Under the pieces are notes generated by a model. It made no database searches. It saw nothing but the letters and a program-made list of their open reading frames with translations, and was not told the origin of the DNA. Source: Roseovarius gaetbuli (GTDB lineage: Bacteria > Pseudomonadota > Alphaproteobacteria > Rhodobacterales > Rhodobacteraceae). Taken from it: DNA of 52,293 nucleotides. Numbering within the stretch: position 1 is the stretch's first letter; each line of letters begins with the position of its first letter. This document shows positions 26,836-34,809 of the stretch, in pieces. Position numbers and translations under genes: made by a program. The DNA is taken from NCBI RefSeq assembly GCF_900172365.1, contig NZ_FWFJ01000027.1, positions 1 through 52,293 on the forward strand, in the 5' to 3' direction.

Positions 26836-27042
26836 GTGACAGCCCTGTTGATACTATTACTGAATCGCCCCGGATTTGTCGGAGAGCTATTTCTTCATTT
26901 GCCTCAGAGTCGTAAGGTTTTCGATGGCATCCGCCAAGTGAACATCCGTGATGGCCAGGTCACCGTTTTCCACTCTGAGCCTGTGAGCCTCTGCCAAGAC
27001 GTCGCCATGGCTGGCTCACCACCAAATCTATCGCCGCTGCCT

Positions 27043-28209
27043 TTACTTTTGCTCATGTGATTTTTCAAATTTCTCCTGAATTTTGTCAACAATACCTTCG
27101 ATCGGGATCGTCTCACCCAGAAGCTCATAAACACGTTTAAATTCGGCTTCGGCATCAGACCCGATTTCACGCACAATTATGAGCGCATCGTTGGCGCTTT
27201 CATCGTCGTACGGTCGCTGCAACTTCTCGAACCTTGCGACAATTGTATCCCTCAGTTTACCAGCATCGGACTTAGGGGCCTCGTTCAAACCTTTGAGAAA
27301 TGTTGTGCGGTGTTCTTCGGGTAATTCTTCTATTTCCTTCCACGCCTGCCCAGCGGCTTCAGAGTATTCTATGACCGTCTGCGCCTGCGGGAATTTTGCC
27401 AGTTGAAGCACCGCATTTTTTGCTGAGTTTTTCTTTTTAGTTGTATTACTTTCTATCCTTACCGCTTCTTTCGAACCATCATGCCGATCAACTATGACAG
27501 GTGGTGAAGACTTTTCACCAGGAATACATTCGGCAGCAGCAGCACCGTCTGGACTGGTTAGGGCTCCCGCTTCTTTCGAACCATCATCCCCGTCACCCTG
27601 GACAGGTGGTGAAGACTTTTTATGCAGAAAGTAATTGTAAGGATCGTCTGGACTGGTGAGACCTTTCGCTTCTTTCGAACCATCATGCCGATCAACTATG
27701 ACAGGTGGTGAAGACTTTTCACCAGGAATACATTCGGCAGCAGCAGCACCGTCTGGACTGGTTAGCGTTCGCCGTGTTTCGGCAGTATTTTGTTCTTCTG
27801 CACGGCGTTGCTTTGCCAACGGCTGTTCACTCTTAGCGAGTGCCCCGGCGAGCGGATCAGTTCCGAAGTTGTTCCTGCCGGAAGTTCCCCTGATAAAAAG
27901 CAGGATGGGAACGATAGGCACAACGAACTGGATCAGCGTCCACCAGCCGCTTGATCCGAAGTCGCGAAATCGCTGGGAGGCAATCGCCAAACTAACAATT
28001 AGAAGGTAGATGAATGTTGCCGCGGAGAGAATAAACAAGGGGATGGCAAAAACCATCGAGCCGTCATTAACTGAGAGCACGCTAAGAACAAAGAAGATGA
28101 CGCTGATTAAAAGAAGCGGCAGAACGACAAAAGCTTGGGCCAGCGCGAAGCTTTTGCGGTTGCGTCGCGTACTGAAGGCCGTGAGGTCTTGGAAAACAGG
28201 TTTAGACAT
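27043..28209 (-). CDS. DUF805-like membrane protein with internal repeats
   Basis: 388 residues. The first 125 residues hold about four membrane helices in the pattern of DUF805 (LAQAFVVLPLLLISVIFFVL; SMVFAIPLFILSAATFIYLL; RFRDFGSSGWWTLIQFVVPI followed by VPILLFIRG). A cytoplasmic linker follows with three repeats of about 33 residues built on LTSPDGAAAAECIPGEKSSP and DRHDGSKEA; the first and third are nearly identical and the second is divergent. The C-terminal part (about 260-388) is a charged helical domain ending LLGETIPIEGIVDKIQEKFE. The role is unknown. It stands alone in the island, convergent with the small genes to its left. Confidence 0.75.
   Translation of the reverse strand: MSKPVFQDLTAFSTRRNRKSFALAQAFVVLPLLLISVIFFVLSVLSVNDGSMVFAIPLFILSAATFIYLLIVSLAIASQRFRDFGSSGWWTLIQFVVPIVPILLFIRGTSGRNNFGTDPLAGALAKSEQPLAKQRRAEEQNTAETRRTLTSPDGAAAAECIPGEKSSPPVIVDRHDGSKEAKGLTSPDDPYNYFLHKKSSPPVQGDGDDGSKEAGALTSPDGAAAAECIPGEKSSPPVIVDRHDGSKEAVRIESNTTKKKNSAKNAVLQLAKFPQAQTVIEYSEAAGQAWKEIEELPEEHRTTFLKGLNEAPKSDAGKLRDTIVARFEKLQRPYDDESANDALIIVREIGSDAEAEFKRVYELLGETIPIEGIVDKIQEKFEKSHEQK
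27463..27765. repeat. three ~99-bp in-frame repeats within the DUF805-like gene
   Basis: Copies at 27463-27561 and 27667-27765 match base for base over 99 bp; the middle copy (27568-27660) is shorter and diverged. Spacers are six bases. The outer identity with a diverged middle unit suggests recent gene conversion or reduplication. Confidence 0.85.
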
Positions 28210-28580
28210 GTCGGAGTTTCCCTAGCTATATTTTTTTGGAATGCAAAGCATCAAATAGTGATCTGGGCATGCAGGTTTGGGGATGCATTGGATGACGCCT
28301 TTCGCCATTATGCTCCCGTTGTCTGTTGTCAGGATTCTTGGAATCAAAGGCAGCTTAAACTAGGCGAGTGTTTGGCTGGCAACCCACGTCGCCTCCATCC
28401 TTTCGTCGTTATGCTTGGCGAACAATTAGGCGACAAAGGCTCTGCGAAGACTCAGTGCTAAACCACACACGTCAAGCGCGGCATCCGCCCGATAAGGGTT
28501 TTAAAGGATGTCACATTGAGTGATCCCAGCCATCTACATATTCCACAAACACAGGTTTGCGGTTCGTATCGCCAAGCGAT
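28210..28580. other. intergenic, possible gene remnant
   Basis: 371 bp between two minus-strand genes. On the plus strand an open frame runs from about 28225 to 28461 with protein-like content (VIWACRFGDALDDAFRHYAP, then VVMLGEQLGDKGSAKTQC) but no start or ribosome-binding site. It may be the tail of a lost gene. No promoter or RNA is recognised. Confidence 0.35.
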
Positions 28581-29489
28581 TTATTTCTTAGCCCACAGTT
28601 TTCCAGCCATCTCCCGCATGCTCGAGGTTGTGCTTGAAATCGCCTTTGTTGCGGACTTTCCGACTGCGCCGGAGGCTGCGGTGACACCGGCAGCGGCACC
28701 TGAGATTGCCTGGCTCACTGAATGCAGCACCGAACCGTGTTCACGCAGTGCGTTCTCAATACGTTCAATTGCCATTTCCTCGCGCTCGTCCAGATGACCG
28801 TCGGCTTGGGCGATCTCGACCAACAGTTTCCGAATTTCGGCCTGAATGGCGCTGAAATTACAGTCAGGGTTACTACTGGCAAACTCTGCCAAAGACGCGG
28901 TCATGTCAGAGAGACGCGACTTGTCAATATTCTGCTCGAGAACATCCAACGCATGTTCGAGGTATAACGGATCATACCCCCATTCCTCGACAAAATACTC
29001 CTGCATGCTGGCGCGTTCGGTACGGTCAATATTTCCATCCATGGACGCCACCTTGAGAGCAAGGGTGCCCAAGAGGTCCAAAGTGGAAGTCGCCAAAACA
29101 TCTAACGGCGTGTTGAGGAATTTGGGAATCTCGTCGACACGACTACCAGAGTAGGATTTGAACAACCGTGATACGCCGTAATAAACGCCGCCTGAAGCGA
29201 CTGCAGCTCCCACAACCCAGCCTATTGGTGTGGCAGCTGTGGCAACGCCAATGGTTGTCCAAAAAGTTCCAAACAATGTAGACGCTAAAGTTCCCGAGGC
29301 TGCAACGCCCGCCCCAGTTCCGACAGTGCAGCCCAGACCCCATAGCTGGGCGACCAGGTTACCGGTTTTCAGGGATGCAAATGCATCGCTGCCGATCCCC
29401 AGCTTGACCTTGAATCTCTCATCATTCGCTAAAACGGATTGGACATTATTAAAACTGGCAACCTGTTCTTCTTCCGACAAAACATTCAT
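28581..29489 (-). CDS. TerB-like membrane-associated protein
   Basis: 302 residues. The N-terminal 50 are soluble, followed by a Gly/Ala-rich hydrophobic stretch (LWGLGCTVGTGAGVAASGTL; TFWTTIGVATAATPIGWVVG; AAVASGGVYYGVSRLF) that should insert as a hairpin or pore-like segment. The C-terminal half carries two acidic TerB-type metal-binding helices, VASMDGNIDRTERASMQEYF and LLVEIAQADGHLDEREEMAI. TerB domains occur in tellurite-resistance operons and in predicted stress or phage-defence membrane complexes. The start overlaps the stop of the upstream membrane gene by four bases, so they form a two-gene operon. No signal peptide is present. Confidence 0.75.
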   Translation of the reverse strand: MNVLSEEEQVASFNNVQSVLANDERFKVKLGIGSDAFASLKTGNLVAQLWGLGCTVGTGAGVAASGTLASTLFGTFWTTIGVATAATPIGWVVGAAVASGGVYYGVSRLFKSYSGSRVDEIPKFLNTPLDVLATSTLDLLGTLALKVASMDGNIDRTERASMQEYFVEEWGYDPLYLEHALDVLEQNIDKSRLSDMTASLAEFASSNPDCNFSAIQAEIRKLLVEIAQADGHLDEREEMAIERIENALREHGSVLHSVSQAISGAAAGVTAASGAVGKSATKAISSTTSSMREMAGKLWAKK

Positions 29490-29956
29490 TTCTGAACTAC
29501 GCCCAAATTCAGAGCAGAAAACTGCGCAGAAACGCGATCCATTTCGCTCTGGGCCGCGTTATTGCGAAGATCGTCCAAAAATCCTTTGGTTACGCCAAGC
29601 AACACAATCAACTTTGACAAGATTGCTGCAAGCCCGCCAATTACTGGCAAACTGCCAAGCGTACTCACGATCAAAGTCGAGACTACCAGCGCGACTAAAG
29701 TTCCAAGGACAAGGTTCGGAAACTTTGCCGCCAAAGCCGATGCCACTGCGAAAATATGCCGACCCAGCGCAACAACCGCTTCCCCAACTTTGACGGTAAT
29801 CTTGGCGATGTCGTACAGCAAAGCCTTAATGTCGGCAGAGAAAGCCGAATTGTCCAAATAGGATTTAATTTTGCGGAGACTTGGAGACCCCTGAACCAGT
29901 TCCAAAGCCTCTTCAAAAGTCTTCGGCTGATTTTCGAATAATTCAGTCATTTTCAC
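29486..29956 (-). CDS. small membrane partner of the TerB-like protein
   Basis: 156 residues. A polar N-terminal 60 residues (MTELFENQPKTFEEALELVQ) are followed by an amphipathic region and a strongly hydrophobic block (FPNLVLGTLVALVVSTLIVS, then LPVIGGLAAILSKLIVLLGV) predicted to give two membrane helices. A charged tail DDLRNNAAQSEMDRVSAQFS follows. The ATGA overlap with the downstream TerB-like gene suggests fixed stoichiometry in one membrane complex. Function is unknown. AAAGTG just upstream is a weak ribosome-binding site. Confidence 0.7.
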   Translation of the reverse strand: MKMTELFENQPKTFEEALELVQGSPSLRKIKSYLDNSAFSADIKALLYDIAKITVKVGEAVVALGRHIFAVASALAAKFPNLVLGTLVALVVSTLIVSTLGSLPVIGGLAAILSKLIVLLGVTKGFLDDLRNNAAQSEMDRVSAQFSALNLGVVQK

Positions 29957-30487
29957 ACTTTCACTTTAAGGAAACATATTTTGAATAAAATGAAAGTCGC
30001 GAATTTGAAAAGGTTTTACAAGGAAATAAACTGCCAAATAAACGGGCCTTCTCCAAGTGGCTGAACCTTATGACGAGTCTGGGACCCAACTCGCCGTGTC
30101 CCGTGCAACCAGTCACGGCCTTGAACCAGTGGGCAAGCACAAAGGGATGCCCCCTAGAGCGCTGTACAGCTGCACGGAGCGAGGACGGCCCCTGCTTCCG
30201 GACCCCACCCACCCCTCAAAGGCTAGGGGCCTTCAGTGACTCACACAGCGGCCGTGAATACTAGGGTCTGGACCTATAAATTCTAAAGTGCCCAATGCCA
30301 AAACGCGGTCGTTCGCCGCGCAGTTTTCAGATGTCTCACATGCGGACATACCAGCCTTCCATTGCACGTTCGTCAATGTCCGGTTTGGCGGACCCATCAA
30401 AAAAAGGTCGTTTTTGGGAGGCTACGCAGATTGAGAAACGGCTGCTTGTTAATTCGAATTTTGTCTTTTTCGATCACACTATGTTGC
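29957..30487. other. gene-free stretch
   Basis: 531 bp between two minus-strand genes. Open frames are short and not protein-like. It holds the promoter of the TerB-like operon at its left end. I see no RNA gene, terminator hairpin or repeat that I can support. Confidence 0.4.
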
Positions 30488-31375
30488 TTAGGCCACTTGG
30501 ATAAATTTAAAAGGCCAGATTGCTTCGTATGCGGATACGCCTTCGTTTGCCGCAATTCCCCGCACGGCAGGCGAAATACGTTCTGCTACGAGCACGCCAT
30601 CAAGGCGACCAAGTGAGAAATCATCCCGCTTTCCTAGCGCTAACAGGTATTCCGAGACCTGATGCACTGCCGCAATGTTGGCTTCGGCGCGTTTAAGTTC
30701 GATAATTAGCCAATCGCCAGTGGCTCGGTCATGCGCTAGAATATCAATTCGCCGTGAGGTTAGTCCGCCATCGACAGGAAATTCATCTTGGACAACGTCA
30801 TAACGATCACCCCATGGCGTTTGCTTCCAATTCGATAGAATTTGACGCTGGAGGACATATTCCGTTGTGAAGCCCTCACCATCATGTGTGGTGCGATTAA
30901 GTGCCAGAACTGAATGATCAAACTCGGAAAGCGCTTGTAGGGTTTTGATCACATCTTGCCGTGCGACAACGAGATGGCCAGATCCCTTGTTGCGGCTCTC
31001 AAATTTAAACGGAATTCCGGCACCTATAAACTGTGTTTGATATTTCCCATTGAAAACGGCGGCGCTGTAATCTCCATGTGCGGGATTGAAGGTGTCGATA
31101 GCAAGTGACCACTGGTTACTCGATGTTGTCGAAAATGCTAGATAGACAACACCTCGTGGATTCGGCCACCGAGAGTTTCGCCGTGGATGATCGTCTCTGA
31201 TCATACAGCCTAAACCTGATCCTATTGCGGTTTCGATCAACTCTTCGGTCGCTAATGACAGCTGCCATTTCCGAGCGACGTATGCCTCATCGCCCTGACG
31301 CACCAATAGCCCGCCATCCATATTTTCGACTTCAATCCCATCCGAAAATTTGCGGCTCCGCTTTGAACTTTCCAT
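30488..31375 (-). CDS. NucS-like PD-(D/E)XK nuclease
   Basis: 295 residues. The C-terminal domain matches the NucS/EndoMS nuclease core: D211 in RRIDILAHDRATGDWLIIEL, E226-L-K228, then Q239 and Y243 in AAVHQVSEYLLAL. The N-terminal 170 residues are unrelated to the DNA-binding domain of true NucS as far as I can see and may provide target recognition (DHPRRNSRWPNPRGVVYLAF; YQTQFIGAGIPFKFESRNKG). A stand-alone restriction or repair nuclease is plausible. It is not in an operon and lies next to the long AT-rich gene-free region. The start at 31375 is the first in frame. Confidence 0.72.
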   Translation of the reverse strand: MESSKRSRKFSDGIEVENMDGGLLVRQGDEAYVARKWQLSLATEELIETAIGSGLGCMIRDDHPRRNSRWPNPRGVVYLAFSTTSSNQWSLAIDTFNPAHGDYSAAVFNGKYQTQFIGAGIPFKFESRNKGSGHLVVARQDVIKTLQALSEFDHSVLALNRTTHDGEGFTTEYVLQRQILSNWKQTPWGDRYDVVQDEFPVDGGLTSRRIDILAHDRATGDWLIIELKRAEANIAAVHQVSEYLLALGKRDDFSLGRLDGVLVAERISPAVRGIAANEGVSAYEAIWPFKFIQVA

Positions 31376-31916
31376 TGAGACAACCTCTATTCAAAGTGTT
31401 GATAAATAAAAAATCGGGCCGGATTGAGGCAACCGCTCAAGCGCGTTTGAATTATGCCCACACAGAAGGTGGTTTGGAGCGCTCCAAAACGCTCCTCTCC
31501 GGAACTTCTCCAAACCGCCCTGATTGGTGTTGCCACAAACCCAGTGTAAAACCTAAGGGGTTGTTGAAGGTTTTTGGTCGCTCTCATGGTAGCGGACATT
31601 CGTCCAACGCGCAGAATTGTTCAGACGGGGCTCGAAGCCGCCGTTCGCTGCGTAGCGCACCAACGTCCACTTTACCGCCATTCATCAGTTTTTTGGCTCT
31701 ATAAGTCCAGAGCCCAGGTCGGAACCACAGGTCCCTCCCTCACAGCAGTCTCGGCACCCTCAGATGCAACGCCAAACATCGTAACTTCAGACTGAAAACC
31801 TCCGCCTGAGCTTCGCGTGGGAACCAATAAGAAAGGGGAGCCAGAAAGGTAAATATATATGGAACCAGAAAATTCAGGGAGGTTATTTATACGAGAGAAC
31901 TATTAGATAATTTAAC

Positions 31917-31957
31917 GCCAATATTAAGGGGTCGCCTAGCGACCCCTTAATATTGGC
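31917..31957. repeat. 41-bp near-perfect palindrome
   Basis: Arm GCCAATATTAAGGGGTCGC (31917-31935) is followed by CTA and its exact reverse complement (31939-31957), giving 19 paired bases with a 3-base centre. There is no T-tract on either side, so it is unlike an ordinary terminator. Confidence 0.95.
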
Positions 31958-32074
31958 TTAACTATACTTTAATTAAACTTAACTTTATTAAGCTTTAGTA
32001 TACCTTAAAGCATTTAGGGATTGTAACACATATAGATGTTATAGCATTACTAGTCAACAACAATACTACCGCTC

Positions 32075-32139
32075 CATACAAGGGACTCTCTTCTAAAATG
32101 CTACGCTACGCTACGCATTTTCTCGAGGTCCCTTGTATG
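32075..32139. repeat. interrupted hairpin with nested stem and GCTAC direct repeats
   Basis: Outer arms CATACAAGGGAC (32075-32086) and its reverse complement (32128-32139) are perfect over 12 bp. A nested stem AAAATGC/GCATTTT lies inside (32095-32101 and 32115-32121), and the apical loop holds three direct copies of TACGC/CTACG. An internal bulge of eight bases left and six right separates the stems. Confidence 0.9.
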
Positions 32140-32820
32140 TCGCTGGAATTAGATTCAGGGATATAGAATCCGCTTAAATAAGAACTCCTATCACGCGAGG
32201 AAAATTGATATTCTCAGGGCTCCCCCATGGCAACCTTGATGCCCTCAAATAAATCAGATTCCCCGTCAACATCATGGGTCGACCTCGGACCATTTCTCAC
32301 CATGGTTCCGTTTGGGAGCTTTCAGGAAGAGCCCCCTACCCTACACCCACTCAGACACCAGTGGCTCAAAAATCAAAAACGGAAACCGACCAGGGAGCGT
32401 CCACTTCTGCCCCCAAGTCACGCAACCCCAGAGCGGCAGAGAGCCCCGCTGAGTGAAATTTTGGCCGATAAGCACCCCACGCTCCAGAATTCCGCCAATA
32501 GCGACTCAGCGGGCCTCCTTGGGCCTCTGAGTCCCATTGCAGGTCCAATCCCTAGTGTGGTCCGGCAGAATCTGGAGGCTTTTCGGTTAGTTTAGCGGTA
32601 ATGATAACACTCAAGACCACATAGAGAATGTTTGAAACGCAACCAGGAAACCTGCAATCCGTACTAGGATTTCGAGTTCAACTCGTGAAGACTAAAGAGT
32701 TGAAGTCAATAATGTCTACGTTAACTCTCCAGTCCTTAGGGAGACATTTAGCCTTTGGTGTTGAGGGTTAGCCCTTAGTGTTTAGGGTGACCTTAGGTGG
32801 GGTAATCTCGTGATCATCCT

Positions 32821-33021
32821 TTAGGTTATCAGGGGGATCGTGGGGTTCCAGTAGGCTTTTTCGGATCGGGTAGGTTTCTCCAGACCCAGGGTGATCCTGA
32901 GGTGTCTCTGCATGGCTTCCTGGCCCTCTTTGAAGCCTACGTCATAAGCCAGGACCATGTGCATTGCTTCTTCTGGTTCGATGCCTTTGGCGATGAGTTC
33001 TGCTTCAGTCATTCTGGGCAT
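32821..33021 (-). CDS. small acidic protein, 66 aa
   Basis: MPRMTEAELIAKGIEPEEAM then HMVLAYDVGFKEGQEAMQRH, ending EKAYWNPTIPLIT. The start at 33021 has GAGGG nine bases upstream. The sequence is strongly protein-like (an amphipathic helix rich in Glu and Ala) and resembles small early genes of phages in style, without a recognised family. It is the only gene I support inside the 31.4-33.5 kb region. Confidence 0.5.
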   Translation of the reverse strand: MPRMTEAELIAKGIEPEEAMHMVLAYDVGFKEGQEAMQRHLRITLGLEKPTRSEKAYWNPTIPLIT

Positions 33022-33195
33022 CACTCTTGTCCCTCAATGGTACAGCAGGGAGCGTCCATGGTTTCAAATCCAAGGGTGTTCTGAGTGTCGTCGGTGATGC
33101 CTCCGTACGGAACACGTTCCTGTTGTGTTATTGGGTTCCTTAGGGTGAAAGCAGTCACTTTCGGTCTGTTTTAGTTTTAGGCGCCGAGATTGAAG

Positions 33196-33361
33196 AAAAG
33201 TCTCCAAAAGTCTCTTAATCTTTAGGGTATCAATAGGTTAGAACAGCATGAAAACACAGGCGAAAGCCCAAATATATGCCAGGCAATGAATTCAGCAAAA
33301 CAGAGTTTGAGACTTTTCCGAGACTTTTGGGGACTGCCTGAGACTTTCCAAGTAAAGTCTC
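33196..33361. repeat. iteron-like AAAAGTCTC / GAGACTTTT array
   Basis: Six copies of a 9-bp word: AAAAGTCTC at 33196 and 33206, GAGACTTTT at 33309 and 33320, GAGACTTTC at 33340, and TAAAGTCTC at 33353. The first two point one way, the next three the other, and the last points back. The outer pairs are spaced 10-11 bp, one helical turn, as expected of protein-binding sites. The array ends about 200 bp before the DarT1-like gene. Confidence 0.75.
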
Positions 33362-33562
33362 GAGTCTCTCAGAGAGCGGTCGAGCCTCGCAGAGCTCATT
33401 GATTGCGTCCTTAAGCGGGTCAAAACCCCTGAAGGCTGACGATCAGGAGCAGCGCTCGGATCGAGGACGTCCGCATGCACAATCTTTTTGAGAAGCCAAT
33501 ATCGTCATATTTTGGTCAAGCCGTGATGCGAACAAGACTTAGCATTTGACGGCGGAGCAACC

Positions 33563-34744
33563 ATGGAAATCCTTTTCTATCAATGTTTTATTTTCACCAC
33601 GCTTGTCCTGATACGGATTTTTGTAAAAAAATACCTTGAAGTTGCTTGCTTTATCTGGACGGCGCTAACCCTTATCAACCTGTTTTGGCCACCGCTGATC
33701 GTTCTGCAACTCATCGTGGTTTGGGGAACATATGGCCTAATCGCGCCGAAGGCGCCCTCCATGGCTCCCACCAAGACAAGTCGCTCGACAGTGAACCAGT
33801 TTCATCAAAAGGCGAAACAGGGGAAGCACCAAAGCAATGACAGCGCCCGCAGTTCAGTCACTGCCAGTGCTCGAGATGTCGACAAAGTTGAGCCATTTGA
33901 ATTAAAAATTGGAAGCCCCGTATCGCCCGACGCTGGAGAGGCGGCTAGTTCCCGCCTCAGGTTTTCTGGCACGCCCTCTCATGCGGATAAAAAACTAAAT
34001 AAGCGATCCCACGACCGAGGACGGCTTGCAACGAAGCAAGAACCGAGAAATACCGACGGTGATCTGTCTATTGAGGGCATCGTGAAGTCCCGACGTATAG
34101 AGTATTTGGTCCACTTCACCCAAGCAGCCAACCTAATTTCGATATTCCGAGAAGGTCTGGTTTCAACAGACGAAGCGAAGCTCAGGGGAATCCATATATT
34201 AAAAAACGATGCGGACAGATACGACGGTTACCTGAATGCGATTAGCTTGTCAGTTTCGTTCCCGAATGCGCATATGTTTTACAAGCTACGAAAGCTACGT
34301 CCTGAAACAGACTGGGCAATACTTCTAATTGACCCGGCAGTGCTTTATGAGAAGCGATGCGGTTTTTGTCGCTTTAATGCCGCAGACAAGCGGATCCCAA
34401 AGCGGAGTGAGGATGTACTCGTCGGAGCATTGCCGTTCGTAGGCATGTTTGACCGCTCAATTCCCTCAAAAGATGTCGAACTTTTGAGGCCCTGCGACCC
34501 AACTGATCCTCAGGCCGAGGTGCTCATCTTCGAGCCAATCGAATTAACACGGGTCCTCAGGGTCGTGTTCTTTGATGAGAAAGTTCTACGCTGCTATGAG
34601 GACGTGGTTCAGGGAGTGCAAAAGTCTGTAGATCGGGCATTTCTTGATAGCCGATCCTTTTTCCTGAATTCTTCGGTCCATGATTACAAAAATCCGATAT
34701 CCAAGTTGAGTGATGAAATCCCTGAAAGCGAAATACCATTTTAG
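33563..34744 (+). CDS. darT1: DarT1-like DNA ADP-ribosyltransferase toxin with membrane N-terminus
   Basis: 393 residues. Residues about 170-360 form a DarT (DUF4433) domain: SRRIEYLVHFTQAANLISIF with H184, REGLVSTDEAKLRGIHIL, the NAISLSVSFPNAHMFYKLR block, and the catalytic glutamate E319 in DPQAEVLIFEPIELTRVL. DarT enzymes transfer ADP-ribose from NAD+ to DNA bases; the DarT1 branch is paired with NADAR antitoxins and modifies guanine. Unusually, residues 1-65 contain two or three hydrophobic helices (IFTTLVLIRIF; ACFIWTALTLINLFWPPLIV) followed by a 100-residue polar linker, so the toxin is probably tethered to the membrane. GGAG precedes the start. The NADAR gene follows 65 bp later. Confidence 0.8.
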   Translation: MEILFYQCFIFTTLVLIRIFVKKYLEVACFIWTALTLINLFWPPLIVLQLIVVWGTYGLIAPKAPSMAPTKTSRSTVNQFHQKAKQGKHQSNDSARSSVTASARDVDKVEPFELKIGSPVSPDAGEAASSRLRFSGTPSHADKKLNKRSHDRGRLATKQEPRNTDGDLSIEGIVKSRRIEYLVHFTQAANLISIFREGLVSTDEAKLRGIHILKNDADRYDGYLNAISLSVSFPNAHMFYKLRKLRPETDWAILLIDPAVLYEKRCGFCRFNAADKRIPKRSEDVLVGALPFVGMFDRSIPSKDVELLRPCDPTDPQAEVLIFEPIELTRVLRVVFFDEKVLRCYEDVVQGVQKSVDRAFLDSRSFFLNSSVHDYKNPISKLSDEIPESEIPF

Positions 34745-34809
34745 CCTTTTCCCTATTCAGTGCGCCCTAAACGAAACAATAGATCACAGAAACCAGGAAA
34801 GGAATTCAA

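Larger units (their letters stand above)
31376..33562. other. 2.2-kb AT-rich, nearly gene-free region with structured DNA
   Basis: The longest stretch in the window without a convincing large gene. The part from about 31800 to 32200 is notably AT-rich, unlike both flanks, and holds a 41-bp near-perfect palindrome (31917-31957), an imperfect AT palindrome bounded by TATACT and AGTATA (about 31963-32005) and a long interrupted hairpin (32075-32139). From 32700 to 33240 there are repeated CCTTAGGG/TTTAGGGT strings reminiscent of phage intergenic DNA, one small minus-strand gene, and then an array of AAAAGTCTC repeats. An open frame at 32227-32595 is proline/serine-rich and not convincing. Possible roles are a replication or transfer origin, a structured RNA, or a phage remnant. 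Confidence 0.6.

Noticed and set aside
27463..27765. CRISPR-like repeat pattern
   Set aside because: Units of 99 bp are in frame in a membrane-protein gene, with 6-bp spacers and no cas genes.
30057..30504. Short plus-strand frames between the TerB pair and the NucS-like gene
   Set aside because: Low-complexity and no ribosome-binding sites; no homology recognised.
31917..31957. Ordinary bidirectional terminator
   Set aside because: No T-tract on either strand and no gene ends close by; kept as an unexplained palindrome.
32227..32595. 122-codon open frame in the gene-poor region
   Set aside because: Proline- and serine-rich, no ribosome-binding site of note, and no secondary-structure pattern; not supported as a gene.
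31800..33400. Retron or diversity-generating element
   Set aside because: The structured segment invites the idea, but no reverse transcriptase is encoded anywhere in the window.
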